In this document: piece by piece, positions 28,184 to 38,733 of the stretch | How positions within the stretch are numbered: the first letter of the stretch is position 1 | How the letters are laid out: each line of letters begins with the position of its first letter | DNA from: Providencia vermicola | GTDB taxonomy: Bacteria; Pseudomonadota; Gammaproteobacteria; Enterobacterales; Enterobacteriaceae | Direction of reading: 5' to 3' | Length of the DNA stretch: 64,000 bases | NCBI RefSeq assembly: GCF_020381325.1 | Contig: NZ_JAGSPI010000008.1 | Span: forward strand, 1 to 64,000 | Program-made: the position numbers and the translations under genes | The notes under the pieces: generated by a model | What the model was told of the DNA's origin: nothing | Database searches by the model: none | What the model saw: the letters and a program-made list of their open reading frames with translations, nothing else

Positions 28184-30283
28184 ATGTTAAACCATGTCAT
28201 TATAACGGCTATAATTGTTATTAGCCTAACTATAATGGCTTCCTTCCTGTATTTCAGGCGGGGGCGGCATTCTGGCATCTATCAGATACCCTCGGTAGCC
28301 TCACCTTCCTTTCGCAAAATGATTGACTCAGATTACCAAACAATCACTCAGTATTTAAATTATTGCGCTACAGCTTCGAATTCCTCTTCACAAACTCCTT
28401 GGCAAATTAAGCGAAATTCGACTATTGGTACAATTTGTCATTCGGTAACGCGTTTTAATTTACGCCAGGAGCAAGGGAATAGCTGGCGTTATTTTATCGA
28501 TACGATTGAAGTGCAGCTTCCATCACAGTTGGAACCATATCTACAGCGACAAAATGTGATGGAGATTGTGGAGACTGATCATCTGCCATTGATTATTTCA
28601 ATGAATAGCCATTCGCTTAAAGATTTTAGTAATGAATGGCTCGGTAACTCAGCATCGACTACGACCTTACCTGAAGCAGCTATTCAAGAGCGTGGACAAC
28701 AGAATGTAGAATTATTACGTGTTCGTCAGGAAACAGCGGAGGAACATCGTCTACACAACTCCACGGGATGGTTAGGCGCAGGGTTGATTTGTTTAAGTTT
28801 TGTATTGGGTTATCTCACGTTAATTTCTATTCGGATTTTGCAGGGGTGGGGGTTAGCGAGTGCCGTACTGATTTTTATTATTGGTACATTAGTGCTCTTT
28901 CGTTCAAAAATGTTCCCTCGTAAGTACCAAGATATTCAATGTATTTATGGGCAGCCGAAGCGTTGGGAATTGTATGGTGAATTAGATAAAAAATATTCCA
29001 CGAGTGCTTCCGTTAGCGGGACAGATTTACACTACCCTCTGCACTGGGAGGAGTATTTAAAATACGAATCAGATAAACCCGTTAATATTGATTTTTACCC
29101 TACGGGAGAGGTTGTTCGTCATGGGCAGTACCTCTCTTTACATGAAGAAGAGCGTTATTACCCTTACAAGCGTTACAAAAAAAATGTCCTGATGTTTATC
29201 GGTGCGTTATTGGTGATTGTGTTGGTATTTTCATACCAATCTATGAGTCTGCCCATTAAGTTGGGTTTTGCTTGGTTTGGTGGAACACAAAAAATTAATG
29301 TGACGGAAGTGACGGAGCTTGTTTCTCATAAGCTCAATGTGGGGGATACCCTAACAGCACAGGGGCAGGGGATGTGCTATCGTCCACCGAATTTAGATAA
29401 CACCAACCAAGCGAATTTTGTCCCATTTGATTGCTCTGGCATTTATTGGAATAACATCAATGTGTCGACAGAGCCGCAGTCTGAGATTGCCGATCTATCG
29501 ATATCCTTGCTCAATATAGTTAGAAATCAATTACATCCTGATAAAAATTCTATTGGCGTGAACCCAAGGTTACAGCGCGATATTATGAAATCAGGGATGA
29601 ACATTATCTTTGATTTTTCAGCCATTATTATAGAAACGAACAAGTTGTGCCATGATGAGAACGCTTGCCTAAAACTCAAAAATGCGCTGACAAACCTTGG
29701 TAGCACAGATGATTGGCCGACCTTAGTGAGTAAGGCGTCATCGGGGAAATTAAGTGGTGCGCATGTTTTATTACGAGCAGGAAGTGCAGAGGCCTTGGAA
29801 AACATCGTTGAAGACACCACATATGACTTTATCAGAAAAGAAATAGACAAAGAAGTGCGTAAAATTAATAGTCCTTCCCCTGGTGGCGTATTGTTTGTGA
29901 GTGATGAAAACAAGCCTCTGGTGGATTTAATGATAGGGCCATCTTTTAATTTTAATGAATTATCACAGTTGGAACGTTGGAAAGAGCTCCACCGTTTATC
30001 GAATTTGTTAAGCAATACTCCCTTTAGTGTGGAAGGTATTGTGACTAAATTATCGACAGATGCTAATGGCACTTTGCATATCGTGTTACATGAAGAGCCG
30101 AATGAAGATATTGTCTCTCAATATGTTTGTAGTACGCTTTTTATCTTATTTCTTATCTTTTGTGTATTACTCAACGGCTCACTAATTGTGTTCCGTATTT
30201 TGAATAATAAGAAGCGATTACGTAATATCACTCAATATTACGATAAATGCTTTGAGGCTAATAACCCTTCCAATCGTCATTAG
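28184..30283 (+). CDS. igaA: IgaA, inner-membrane inhibitor of the Rcs phosphorelay
   Basis: 699-aa inner-membrane protein of the IgaA/YrfF family (E. coli 711 aa). It holds down the Rcs envelope-stress system by contacting RcsD and is essential in strains with an active Rcs system. There are about five transmembrane helices: one at the N-terminus, two near 195-240, one near 335-355 and one near the C-terminus (650-675). The large periplasmic domain lies between 360 and 645 and keeps cysteines (GMCYRPP, FDCSG, LCHDENACLKLKNAL) that form disulphides in relatives. The start at 28184 follows GGGGA; an upstream TTG frame is not used. Confidence 0.95.
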   Translation: MLNHVIITAIIVISLTIMASFLYFRRGRHSGIYQIPSVASPSFRKMIDSDYQTITQYLNYCATASNSSSQTPWQIKRNSTIGTICHSVTRFNLRQEQGNSWRYFIDTIEVQLPSQLEPYLQRQNVMEIVETDHLPLIISMNSHSLKDFSNEWLGNSASTTTLPEAAIQERGQQNVELLRVRQETAEEHRLHNSTGWLGAGLICLSFVLGYLTLISIRILQGWGLASAVLIFIIGTLVLFRSKMFPRKYQDIQCIYGQPKRWELYGELDKKYSTSASVSGTDLHYPLHWEEYLKYESDKPVNIDFYPTGEVVRHGQYLSLHEEERYYPYKRYKKNVLMFIGALLVIVLVFSYQSMSLPIKLGFAWFGGTQKINVTEVTELVSHKLNVGDTLTAQGQGMCYRPPNLDNTNQANFVPFDCSGIYWNNINVSTEPQSEIADLSISLLNIVRNQLHPDKNSIGVNPRLQRDIMKSGMNIIFDFSAIIIETNKLCHDENACLKLKNALTNLGSTDDWPTLVSKASSGKLSGAHVLLRAGSAEALENIVEDTTYDFIRKEIDKEVRKINSPSPGGVLFVSDENKPLVDLMIGPSFNFNELSQLERWKELHRLSNLLSNTPFSVEGIVTKLSTDANGTLHIVLHEEPNEDIVSQYVCSTLFILFLIFCVLLNGSLIVFRILNNKKRLRNITQYYDKCFEANNPSNRH

Positions 30284-30345
30284 CATTATCCCGAAATGGT
30301 GGGAGCCTCATTGAGTTTGATTCAGACTGATAGTGAGGAGGCACC

Positions 30346-30759
30346 ATGAATCAATCAACTATAGAACCTGTTCGCCTCGATAAGTGGCTTTGGGCTGCGC
30401 GTTTTTATAAAACACGTTCCATGGCGCGTGAAATGATTGATGGGGGCAAAGTTCATTATAATGGACAAAGAACTAAGCCTGGAAAAATCGTTGAACTCCA
30501 TGCTTTAGTGAAGCTGAGGCAGGGGAATGATGAGAGGACGATTGAGATCCTTGAAATCAGTAGCCAGCGCAGAGGTGCGCCCGAAGCACAATTACTTTAC
30601 CGTGAAACCGCTGAAAGTATTGAATATCGTGAAAAAATAGCGTTAGCGCGCAAAATGAATGCGTTAACCATGCCCCATCCAGAGCGCCGTCCAGATAAAA
30701 AAGAGCGACGAACTCTGCTAAAATTTAAACAAACGAATTCTCATGAGTCATCTGAATGA
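30346..30759 (+). CDS. hslR: Heat-shock ribosome-associated protein Hsp15
   Basis: 137-aa S4-domain RNA-binding protein (E. coli 133 aa). It binds free 50S subunits carrying a nascent chain and recycles them after heat stress. The S4 domain spans about residues 9-70 (RLDKWLWAARFYKTRSMAREMIDGGKVHYNG) and a basic tail follows. Strong GAGGAGG before the start. It sits 36 bases before hslO, probably in one operon with igaA upstream, as in E. coli. Confidence 0.96.
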   Translation: MNQSTIEPVRLDKWLWAARFYKTRSMAREMIDGGKVHYNGQRTKPGKIVELHALVKLRQGNDERTIEILEISSQRRGAPEAQLLYRETAESIEYREKIALARKMNALTMPHPERRPDKKERRTLLKFKQTNSHESSE

Positions 30760-30795
30760 TGGCATGAGCAACTGCCTGAGCAATAGAGAGAAATT

Positions 30796-31668
30796 ATGTC
30801 AAAACAAGACCAACTCCACCGTTTTCTGTTTGAACAGCATTCCGTTCGTGGGGAAATGATTAGTGTCGATGAGACCTACGAGCAGATTTTAGAAAACCAT
30901 GACTACCCTGTTGCAGTAAAAGGCTTATTGGGCGAACTGCTTGTTGCTACCAGTTTATTAACAGCAACGCTAAAATTTGATGGTGATATTACCGTTCAAA
31001 TTCAAGGTGATGGCCCAGTTAAAATGGCTGTTATTAACGGTAATAACCTACAACAAATGCGAGGTGTTGCGCGTGTTGATGGCCCCGTTGTTGCGGGTAG
31101 CACACTGAACCAAATGATTGGCGATGGCTTCATGGTGATCACGATAACGCCTAACCAAGGTGAGCGTTACCAAGGAATTGTAGCGATTGAAGGCAACTCC
31201 ATCGAAGAAAGTATTGATGCATACTTCCGCCAATCAGAGCAGCTGCCAACGCGTTTATTTATTCGTGTGGGTGAAGTGGATGGCAAAATGAGTGCGGGTG
31301 GGATGTTGCTGCAAGTTTTACCTGCTGCTGATGACACCAGCCACGATTTCTTTGATCACCTCGTGCAACTGACGGCAACGATTAAAGGCCAAGAGCTGAG
31401 CACTCTGGGCGTCAAAGAGGTTTTACATCGTCTTTATCATGAAGAAGATGTCACGTTATACGACCCTCAATCTGTGGAGTTTCGTTGCACCTGTTCAAGG
31501 GAACGTTGTGAAAGCACATTAGCAACTTTGCCAAAGGAAGATGTTATCGATATTTTGCACAAAGATGGGAAAATTGATATGGAATGTGAATTTTGTGGCT
31601 CACACTACGTATTTATTGAATCCGATATTGAAGGGTTAAATGATGAGCGAAATCAGCAACTTCACTGA
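30796..31668 (+). CDS. hslO: Redox-regulated chaperone Hsp33
   Basis: 290-aa holdase switched on by oxidation. The zinc-binding cysteines are in RCTCS (near 231-233) and CEFCG (near 265-268), the CxC...CxxC pattern of Hsp33; on oxidation they form disulphides and the linker unfolds. Conserved chaperone blocks: [20 protein letters not shown] and QIQGDGPVK. Slightly shorter than or equal to the E. coli protein (292 aa). Followed by a terminator. Confidence 0.97.
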   Translation: MSKQDQLHRFLFEQHSVRGEMISVDETYEQILENHDYPVAVKGLLGELLVATSLLTATLKFDGDITVQIQGDGPVKMAVINGNNLQQMRGVARVDGPVVAGSTLNQMIGDGFMVITITPNQGERYQGIVAIEGNSIEESIDAYFRQSEQLPTRLFIRVGEVDGKMSAGGMLLQVLPAADDTSHDFFDHLVQLTATIKGQELSTLGVKEVLHRLYHEEDVTLYDPQSVEFRCTCSRERCESTLATLPKEDVIDILHKDGKIDMECEFCGSHYVFIESDIEGLNDERNQQLH

Positions 31669-31695
31669 TACGATTTAGCAACCTAATTATGTGAT

Positions 31696-31722
31696 AAGGG
31701 TGCAATTCTGCACCTTTTTTTT
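31696..31722 (+). terminator. hslO terminator
   Basis: GGTGCA / TGCACC core stem (31699-31714) extended by A-T pairs and followed by eight T. Confidence 0.85.
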
Positions 31723-31871
31723 ATAATTTTAAAGCATTATTACGTGCTCTAAGTCTCATTATGAATTAAAAAAAATTATACATTTTCAATTCTTTGATAA
31801 CTATCGCTGTTAATTAGTCGTAAAGAATTATGATCATCTGCAGATTAGTTATGTTTACCAGGAGCAATATA

Positions 31872-33491
31872 ATGAGCGCTAAAAGCATTACCCTGAAGGA
31901 ACTTGAAAAGTACGGTATTCATGATGTAGCTGAAGTGGTTTATAACCCAAGTTACGAGCTATTATTCACGGAAGAAACTAAGCCAGGACTTGAAGGCTAT
32001 GAACGCGGCACGGTCACCACATTAGGTGCGGTTGCAGTAGATACAGGTATCTTTACGGGTCGTTCACCAAAAGATAAATATATCGTTCGTGATGATGTCA
32101 CTCGCGATACTGTATGGTGGGCAGACCAAGGTAAAGGTAAGAACGACAATAAGCCAATGTCACAAGAAGTGTGGAGTGATTTAAAGCACATTGTAACAGA
32201 GCAATTGTCTGGCAAACGTTTGTTTATCATTGATGCATTCTGTGGTGCGAACGCAGATACACGCCTGAAAGTCCGTTTTATTACGGAAGTGGCATGGCAA
32301 GCGCACTTCGTTAAAAATATGTTCATCCGCCCATCTGATGAAGAGTTAGTTGGCTTTGAACCTGATTTTATCGTGATGAATGGTGCAAAATGCACTAACC
32401 CGAACTGGAAAGCACAAGGTTTGAATTCAGAAAACTTTGTGGCGTTCAACTTAACTGAGCGTATGCAGTTAATTGGTGGCTCTTGGTACGGCGGCGAAAT
32501 GAAAAAAGGCATGTTCTCAATGATGAACTACCTGCTGCCATTAAAAGGCATCGCTTCTATGCACTGTTCAGCGAACGTTGGCGAAAAAGGCGACGTTGCA
32601 ATTTTCTTCGGTTTATCAGGCACGGGTAAAACCACGCTGTCTACCGATCCGAAACGTAAGTTAATCGGTGATGATGAGCATGGTTGGGACGATGACGGCG
32701 TATTCAACTTTGAAGGCGGTTGCTACGCAAAAACTATCAACCTATCTAAAGAAGCTGAGCCAGACATCTACGGCGCAATCAAGCGTGATGCATTACTTGA
32801 AAACGTCATGGTATTAGCAGACGGCACCGTTGATTTCAATGATGGTTCGAAAACGGAAAATACCCGTGTTTCTTACCCGATTTACCACATTGAAAACATT
32901 GTAAAACCTGTTTCTAAAGCAGGCCATGCAACAAAAGTTATTTTTCTGACGGCAGATGCGTTTGGTGTGTTACCACCTGTTTCTCGTTTAACCCCAGAGC
33001 AAACACAGTATCACTTCCTGTCTGGTTTTACTGCGAAATTAGCGGGTACAGAACGCGGTGTTACTGAACCAACTCCTACGTTCTCAGCGTGTTTCGGCGC
33101 AGCATTCTTATCACTGCACCCAACACAATATGCAGAAGTATTAGTTAAACGTATGGAAGCTGCGGGTGCAAAAGCATACTTAGTGAACACAGGTTGGAAC
33201 GGAACAGGTAAACGTATCTCGATTAAAGATACTCGTGCCATCATTGATGCAATCTTAAGTGGCGATATCGAAAAAGCAGACACCATTAAGCTGCCAGTCT
33301 TCGATTTAGAAGTCCCTACAGCATTACCAGGCGTGGATACCAATATCCTTGACCCACGTAATACTTATGCAGATAAAGCGCAGTGGGATGAGAAAGCGGC
33401 AGACTTAGCGAACCGTTTCGTGAATAACTTCGATAAATACACAGACACGCCAGCAGGTGCTGCTTTAGTAAAAGCAGGTCCAAAACTGTAA
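31872..33491 (+). CDS. pckA: Phosphoenolpyruvate carboxykinase (ATP)
   Basis: 539-aa enzyme (E. coli 540 aa) that turns oxaloacetate and ATP into PEP, CO2 and ADP; the committed step of gluconeogenesis. Walker [13 protein letters not shown] (near residue 247), the Mg site [10 protein letters not shown] (near 268), RSPKDKYIV (near 64) and the adenine-binding region near the C-terminus are all present. The ATG at 31872 follows AGGAG with 7-base spacing and gives the family N-terminus; an upstream in-frame ATG at 31830 is not used. Functionally linked to the acetate genes at 1.7-5.8 kb. Confidence 0.97.
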   Translation: MSAKSITLKELEKYGIHDVAEVVYNPSYELLFTEETKPGLEGYERGTVTTLGAVAVDTGIFTGRSPKDKYIVRDDVTRDTVWWADQGKGKNDNKPMSQEVWSDLKHIVTEQLSGKRLFIIDAFCGANADTRLKVRFITEVAWQAHFVKNMFIRPSDEELVGFEPDFIVMNGAKCTNPNWKAQGLNSENFVAFNLTERMQLIGGSWYGGEMKKGMFSMMNYLLPLKGIASMHCSANVGEKGDVAIFFGLSGTGKTTLSTDPKRKLIGDDEHGWDDDGVFNFEGGCYAKTINLSKEAEPDIYGAIKRDALLENVMVLADGTVDFNDGSKTENTRVSYPIYHIENIVKPVSKAGHATKVIFLTADAFGVLPPVSRLTPEQTQYHFLSGFTAKLAGTERGVTEPTPTFSACFGAAFLSLHPTQYAEVLVKRMEAAGAKAYLVNTGWNGTGKRISIKDTRAIIDAILSGDIEKADTIKLPVFDLEVPTALPGVDTNILDPRNTYADKAQWDEKAADLANRFVNNFDKYTDTPAGAALVKAGPKL

Positions 33492-33520
33492 TTTGCGAAT
33501 GCGTTTTGTGTTATAGAGAA

Positions 33521-33550
33521 AGGCTCTACGGTTGTAGAGCCTTTTTTGTT
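33521..33550 (+). terminator. pckA terminator
   Basis: Perfect stem AAGGCTCTAC (33521-33530) / GTAGAGCCTT (33535-33544) and T run. It also lies just past the end of the convergent yhhW gene. Confidence 0.92.
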
Positions 33551-33556
33551 TGGTGA

Positions 33557-34255
33557 TTACTCGGCAGAAGGCAGGTCAAATAGCAGAATTTCGCTGTCTT
33601 CATCTGCCTTGATAGTTAAGCCAGTTTCTTCCCAAATCGCTAAACCATCGCTGGTGGAGGCTTTTTGGCCGTTAATTTCAACGGTGCCTTTGACGACTTG
33701 GATCCACACGACTCGTTTTTCGGCGATTTCGTGGGTTTGTACGTCGTTTGCAGGCAATGCCCAGCGCCATAATTCCATGTCTTGATACACTTTCAGTGAA
33801 CCGTCACGCGCATCGGGTGAAAGAACCAATTGTTTGCCATCAAGTGAATCAAAGCGTTTTTGTTCATAACGTGGCTCAATACCTGTTTTTTCAGGAATGA
33901 TCCAAATTTGGTAAAGATGCAGCTCTTTATCACTGTTCGGGTTGTATTCTGAGTGGCGAATACCGGTACCTGCACTCATAATTTGGAATTCACCCGCTGG
34001 AATTTGCTCCATATTGCCCATGCTATCTTTGTGCTCGACGGCACCATTGAGCACATAGGTCAAAATCTCCATGTCTTTATGGGGGTGAGTACCAAAGCCT
34101 TGGCCTGCGGCAATAAAGTCTTCGTTAATCACTCTCAGAGCTGAAAAACCCATAAATTTTTCATCATAATAGCTAGAGAATGAGAAAGTGTGCCAGCTAT
34201 CAAGCCAACCATGGTTAGCATGACCACGTTCATTTGCTTTGCGTAAATAGATCAT
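33557..34255 (-). CDS. yhhW: Pirin-like quercetin 2,3-dioxygenase YhhW
   Basis: 232-aa bicupin (E. coli YhhW 231 aa, quercetinase in vitro). Metal ligands lie in FGTHPHKDMEILTYVL (near residues 55-60) and GTGIRHSEYN (near 101). MIYLRKANERGHANHGWLDS at the N-terminus is near-identical to E. coli. The start at 34255 follows TAGGAG; the longer frame to 34282 is not needed. As in E. coli it lies downstream of ryhB, but the intervening yhhX is absent. Confidence 0.95.
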   Translation of the reverse strand: MIYLRKANERGHANHGWLDSWHTFSFSSYYDEKFMGFSALRVINEDFIAAGQGFGTHPHKDMEILTYVLNGAVEHKDSMGNMEQIPAGEFQIMSAGTGIRHSEYNPNSDKELHLYQIWIIPEKTGIEPRYEQKRFDSLDGKQLVLSPDARDGSLKVYQDMELWRWALPANDVQTHEIAEKRVVWIQVVKGTVEINGQKASTSDGLAIWEETGLTIKADEDSEILLFDLPSAE

Positions 34256-34463
34256 TGTGTTATCTCCTAGTTGGATCCCCAACCCTGGTTGAACTTCTCT
34301 CTAAATCAATTGCAAACAGTTTAACCGTTTCGCTAAGAGAGAAAAGTAGCCGCCATTAACCATAGGATCCAAAAAATTTGAACAAGTGTGTTTGAGATAA
34401 GTGAAGAAAATGGATGAAAAAAGGGACGGGGGAGTTTTAGTCAATTAACCAATTGATACAGAT

Positions 34464-34545
34464 AAAAAAATAGCCAGCGCAAGGCTGGCTAAAGTAAACA
34501 CTGGAAGCAATGTGAGCAATGTCGTACTCCCAACAATAGGTGACT
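34464..34545 (-). ncRNA. ryhB: Small RNA RyhB
   Basis: Iron-stress Hfq-dependent small RNA of about 80 nt (E. coli 90 nt) that, when Fur lets go, lowers mRNAs of iron-using proteins such as sdhCDAB and sodB. The plus-strand interval 34501-34525, read on the minus strand, is the invariant core beginning ACGACATTGCTCACATTGCT. It is followed by the terminator stem TAGCCAGC / GCTGGCTA and seven T (34470-34464). A Fur box lies just upstream. The 5' end is estimated from a -10-like TATGGT and could shift by several bases; the 5' arm is unlike that of E. coli, as is usual for this RNA. Confidence 0.95.
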
Positions 34546-34569
34546 AAGTAACCATATCGAGGAAGTGAT

Positions 34570-34588
34570 GATAATGATAATAGTTATC
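34570..34588 (-). promoter_or_regulatory. Fur box of ryhB
   Basis: GATAATGATAATAGTTATC matches 17 of 19 positions of the Fur consensus. It ends about 25 bases before the estimated RyhB 5' end, over the likely -35 region, so Fur-Fe(II) would block the promoter. Confidence 0.92.
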
Positions 34589-34761
34589 ACTATCGTTTGT
34601 AAAGCACTATTTTTAACCAAAATAATATATCTTATAATTAAAACTGCAATTATATGATTTCTATGAAGTTAAATATTAACCATTATTTTTCAATGGATTA
34701 AGAAATATTTGGTTAAAAGGATGCAAACAAAGAAACATCGCTAATATTGGTTAACCTTAAA
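34589..34761. other. AT-rich spacer between ryhB and yhiN
   Basis: Very AT-rich spacer with no coding potential seen. No terminator of yhiN was identified. Confidence 0.5.
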
Positions 34762-35961
34762 TTAACTATGGTTAATGGGTAGGCTTTCGGCACACGCTGC
34801 CGCAGAGCTCCATGCCCATTGGAAGTTATAACCACCTAACCAACCAGTCACATCCACAACTTCACCGATAAAATACAACCCTTCTGTTTTCAGTGAACCC
34901 ATTGTTTTTGATGATATTTCATGGGTATCAACACCACCTAGAGTGACTTCAGCTGTACGGTAGCCCTCAGTCCCATTAGGTTGAACTTGCCAAGCATGTA
35001 GTGTGTTATGCAGCGCTTCAACTTGTGGGTGGTTCAATTGCTTTAGGGCGCATTCAGGGATTTGCCCTTGCGCTTGCATGATTTCAATTAATCGCTTAGG
35101 TAATAATTTTGCGAGGGTGTTTTTTAAAGATTGATTCGGGTGCTCTTGTTTTTCTTCCATTAAAAAATCGCTGAGCGAGAGGGCCGGAAGTAAGTTAATA
35201 CTTACATACTCTCCAGGGTTCCAATAGCTAGAAATCTGCAAGATAGCAGGGCCTGAGAGGCCGCGATGAGTAAAGAGGATATTTTCTTTAAAGAGCGTTC
35301 CATCAGCCGCTGTCACAGTTGCCGCGACGGAGATCCCTGATAGCACTTGCAGCGCTTCTAAAAGCGGCTTGTGCAGTGTAAATGGGACAAGGCCAGCACG
35401 GGTTGGAATAATCGAGTGGCCAAATTGTTCTGCTAAGCGGTAGCCAAATGGTGTGGCACCAAGGCCTGGCATCGATAACCCACCCGTTGCTACAACTAGT
35501 GAGCGAGCACTTACTTGGTTTCCATTTACGGTGACGAGAAAGCCTTCTGGCGTTTTTTCGACCTCGGTAACTTCACTGCGAAGCTTGATCGAAATATTCG
35601 GCAAATTACACTCATTTTGCAGCATATCGACAATATCTTGCGCACTATTGTCGCAAAAAAGCTGCCCTAAGGTTTTTTCATGATAAGGAATATTATATTT
35701 GGCAACTAACGCGATAAAATCCCATTGTGTATAGCGAGCAAGTGCTGACTTACAAAAATGTGGGTTCGTGGAAAGATAGTTGCTGTGCTCAGCGTACATA
35801 TTCGTGAAATTGCAGCGTCCGCCTCCGGACATCAATATTTTTCTGCCTAATTTTTTGCCGTTATCAAGGACAAGTATGTTGAGTCCGCGTTTACCTGCGA
35901 GTGAGGCACAAAATAGACCTGCGGCACCTGCACCTAAAATAATAACGTCGATATTTTTCAC
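34762..35961 (-). CDS. yhiN: HI0933-family FAD-dependent oxidoreductase YhiN
   Basis: 399-aa flavoprotein (E. coli YhiN 400 aa). It begins with the dinucleotide-binding motif DVIILGAGAAGLFCASLAGKRG (residues 5-26), then SGGGRCNFTN (near 46) and, near the C-terminus, GEVVDVTGWLGGYNFQWAWSSA, both diagnostic of the HI0933 family. The reaction is not established. Transcribed alone on the minus strand, divergent from pitA, as in E. coli. Confidence 0.95.
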   Translation of the reverse strand: MKNIDVIILGAGAAGLFCASLAGKRGLNILVLDNGKKLGRKILMSGGGRCNFTNMYAEHSNYLSTNPHFCKSALARYTQWDFIALVAKYNIPYHEKTLGQLFCDNSAQDIVDMLQNECNLPNISIKLRSEVTEVEKTPEGFLVTVNGNQVSARSLVVATGGLSMPGLGATPFGYRLAEQFGHSIIPTRAGLVPFTLHKPLLEALQVLSGISVAATVTAADGTLFKENILFTHRGLSGPAILQISSYWNPGEYVSINLLPALSLSDFLMEEKQEHPNQSLKNTLAKLLPKRLIEIMQAQGQIPECALKQLNHPQVEALHNTLHAWQVQPNGTEGYRTAEVTLGGVDTHEISSKTMGSLKTEGLYFIGEVVDVTGWLGGYNFQWAWSSAAACAESLPINHS

Positions 35962-36337
35962 GATGGCTTTCTCTATAGCTATTTGATTTTTAGCATAATT
36001 AAATTATGAGTATGGGTATTTTACGTCATCTTGCGGCGGTTGTAATGTAAAGGTTCGAGCGAGATCGGATGAAAAGTGTGTAAGACGTATTATAATTAGA
36101 AAAATTCGCGCAAAAAGAGCAAATAACTTTTATTTTCTGGAAAAATCGTTAAAAAAGTTTCAAAAATTCAGAATAAGTTTGTTTTAGCTAATGCATTGAT
36201 ATATATGGGGTAATTGCTATGAGGTACTTTTTTGATGGGTAGTTAAATCAAAAAAAGGTTAGATTTTGCTTCCACCGCCAGCGTTTGTCACTGATAATGC
36301 GCCGCGTTCATGTCCAACATATAATGGCTTAACGTCT
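35962..36337. other. Divergent yhiN/pitA promoter region
   Basis: 376 bases with no gene of its own. An in-frame extension of pitA to 36266 exists but does not match the family N-terminus. No clear operator was recognised. Confidence 0.5.
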
Positions 36338-37828
36338 ATGCTACATCTTTTTACAGGTTTAGAATTTCATACAGGTCTATTATTAGTTCTGGCACTGCTA
36401 TTTGTGCTGGTCTATGAGGCTATAAATGGCTTCCATGACACCGCTAACGCGGTAGCAACGGTTATTTATACCAGAGCAATGCGGGCACAGTTCGCAGTTG
36501 TCATGGCAGGGGTTTTTAACTTTTTTGGTGTCTTGCTGGGAGGGTTGAGTGTTGCCTACGCGATTGTCCACCTCTTACCAACAGACCTCTTGCTTAATGT
36601 GAGCTCTGCTCACGGCCTTGCAATGGTTTTCTCATTGCTACTGGCTGCAATTATTTGGAACCTTGGAACATGGTACCTCGGTATCCCTGCATCCAGTTCC
36701 CACACACTGATTGGTGCCATTATCGGGGTAGGTTTAACCAATGCGATAGTGACAGATTCATCAGTGGTTGACGCTCTGAATATACCGAAAATGATCAGTA
36801 TTTTCATGTCGTTAATTCTTTCTCCAGCGATTGGTTTCGTGATTGCCGGTTTGATGATTTTCTTTTTACGCCGTTATTGGAGCGGAACAAAGAAACGTCG
36901 CCGTATTCACTTAACACCTGCAGAACGTGAGAAAAAGGATGGTAAGCGTAAGCCGCCATTCTGGACCCGTACCGCACTGATTTTATCCGCGGTTGGCGTC
37001 AGTTTCTCGCACGGTGCGAACGATGGGCAGAAAGGTATCGGTCTTATCATGCTTGTGCTGATTGGTGTTGCGCCAGCTGGTTTCGTCATGAATATGAACT
37101 CAAACGGTTATGATATCGCGAGAACTCATGATGCTGTAGTCCACCTGCAACAATACTATGAGACACATAAACCTGCGTTAAACCACGCGATAGAAAATAC
37201 CCCAGCAGTTGCTGAAAGTAGTAATGAGCCTGGTGGCGAATTCCATTGCGATAGTTCACGTACAGGTGCAATTTTAAATCAAGCTCAGACGATGCTAAAC
37301 GGCATTCAGAGCTACGAAGAGCTAACGCCTGACCAGCGTAACCATGCGCGCCGTTTATTGATGTGTATCTCTGATACAGCGAATGCGGTAGCGAAATTAC
37401 CAGAAACGAGCTCGAAAGATGCAAGCTTACTGAAAAAACTCAGTAATGACCTGCTGTATACGGTTGAGTATGCACCACTGTGGATCATCATTGCGGTTGC
37501 TTTAGCCCTGTCTTTAGGCACGATGTTTGGTTGGCAGCGTGTTGCAGTCACGATTGGTGAGAAGATTGGTAAGAAAGGCATGACCTACGCACAAGGTGTT
37601 TCTGCGCAGGTGACAGCGGCAGTGTCGATTGGTGTGGCGAGTTATACAGGTATGCCTGTTTCAACAACCCAAGTGTTATCTTCCGCTGTTGCGGGAACCA
37701 TGGTTGTTGATGGCGGTGGTGTACAAACTAAAACAATCAAAAGTATTGCGTTAGCGTGGTTACTGACTTTACCTGTCTCGATTGTTTTATCTGGTGGGTT
37801 GTACTGGTTATCTCTGCTGTTTATCTAA
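36338..37828 (+). CDS. pitA: Low-affinity inorganic phosphate transporter PitA
   Basis: 496-aa inner-membrane symporter for metal-phosphate (E. coli PitA 499 aa). The two internally repeated PiT signatures are visible: [21 protein letters not shown] near residue 32 and [19 protein letters not shown] near 430, with [13 protein letters not shown] near 225. About ten transmembrane segments with a large cytosolic loop (about 255-375) that diverges from E. coli. The start at 36338 ([13 protein letters not shown]) is chosen by homology. Confidence 0.96.
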   Translation: MLHLFTGLEFHTGLLLVLALLFVLVYEAINGFHDTANAVATVIYTRAMRAQFAVVMAGVFNFFGVLLGGLSVAYAIVHLLPTDLLLNVSSAHGLAMVFSLLLAAIIWNLGTWYLGIPASSSHTLIGAIIGVGLTNAIVTDSSVVDALNIPKMISIFMSLILSPAIGFVIAGLMIFFLRRYWSGTKKRRRIHLTPAEREKKDGKRKPPFWTRTALILSAVGVSFSHGANDGQKGIGLIMLVLIGVAPAGFVMNMNSNGYDIARTHDAVVHLQQYYETHKPALNHAIENTPAVAESSNEPGGEFHCDSSRTGAILNQAQTMLNGIQSYEELTPDQRNHARRLLMCISDTANAVAKLPETSSKDASLLKKLSNDLLYTVEYAPLWIIIAVALALSLGTMFGWQRVAVTIGEKIGKKGMTYAQGVSAQVTAAVSIGVASYTGMPVSTTQVLSSAVAGTMVVDGGGVQTKTIKSIALAWLLTLPVSIVLSGGLYWLSLLFI

Positions 37829-37899
37829 CAGCACTTCACTTGGCTTCACTGTTGTGAAGCCGTCGAAAGTGACATGAACACAGTGATATAAGAATACAG

Positions 37900-37936
37900 A
37901 ATAGTGATGATCGTAAGGTCATCACTATTTTTTTTA
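37900..37936. terminator. Terminator between pitA and uspB
   Basis: ATAGTGATGA (37901-37910) / TCATCACTAT (37919-37928), a perfect 10-bp stem followed by eight T on the plus strand. It lies between convergent pitA and uspB. A second hairpin, GGCTTCAC / GTGAAGCC (37842-37861 region), precedes it without a T run. Confidence 0.88.
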
Positions 37937-37951
37937 TGTCAAGAAGGTGGG

Positions 37952-38287
37952 TTAACCCGTCATCAAAAGATAAACTAAGCTCACGACAACAAGAATACTG
38001 AGCCGGCTTATTGTCATAAATTGTTTACGGATTCGTTCACAACGTGCAATGACTTCAGGGTCATAATGCTCAAGATACTGTTTGCTATTGATATATCGGA
38101 CAAGCCGAAGTTGTTTGTTCAGTTGGCCATGGGTGGTGAAAAAACCATTCCCATCAACGGATTGGTAGAGTAGCGGATCGGAATCCCGCAAAATAGATAA
38201 TAAAACACGAATGGACGAAAAATAACGCATCATATTCAAGATGCATAAAATGCAGAGTGCCCAAAATAAAGCAATCATACTGAACAT
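37952..38287 (-). CDS. uspB: Universal stress protein B
   Basis: 111-aa inner-membrane protein, the same length as E. coli UspB, with a transmembrane segment at each end (about 1-20 and 90-110) and a charged loop between. Conserved [25 protein letters not shown] and [10 protein letters not shown]. The start at 38287 has a very strong AAGGAGG. Divergent from uspA. In E. coli it is under RpoS control and overexpression affects ethanol sensitivity. Confidence 0.94.
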   Translation of the reverse strand: MFSMIALFWALCILCILNMMRYFSSIRVLLSILRDSDPLLYQSVDGNGFFTTHGQLNKQLRLVRYINSKQYLEHYDPEVIARCERIRKQFMTISRLSILVVVSLVYLLMTG

Positions 38288-38733
38288 AATCCCCTCCTTA
38301 GAAACCCAGCTCACAGCACTTGTCAAAAAGGAAATACAGCAAGATATTTTATTTATACTCAGTCATTTCATTGTAGGATAAATCATTGTTTAAAAAAAGT
38401 GCAACCCCTACAAATTTTTGATTACTTTTTGTTTATGTTGAAAAAAATACTTCATTGCTACTTATCATTGGATATCACACTTTAGTGTGAAATTATGTTG
38501 TTTTTTGCCTGTGGAAGTGTAGCCATAACTCGAATTATTTAGGTGAATATATTAATATTGAAGGAATGATGTTATTGTTTTATAAAATGTTATATACACT
38601 TATGATTTTAAGGTTAATCTGCTTAGATGTGATCAGTGCAACACTTAATTATCACCGTTAGCAGGTATAGTATTATTAAGATGTGGTGAAGGCATAACCA
38701 CTGGATTAATCAGCATTCGGAAGGAGTTTACTT
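38288..38733. other. Divergent uspB/uspA control region
   Basis: 446 bases, AT-rich, with no open reading frame of interest. It must hold the stress-induced promoters of both genes. No operator was recognised. Confidence 0.5.

Noticed and set aside
29527-30072. 181-codon frame antisense to igaA
   Set aside because: Shadow of the well-conserved igaA coding frame, with no start signal or family match.
31997-32512. 171-codon frame antisense to pckA
   Set aside because: Shadow of a highly conserved gene; no supporting signal.
36266-36337. N-terminal extension of PitA by 24 residues
   Set aside because: The extension has no hydrophobic or family-conserved features; PitA orthologues begin MLHLF.
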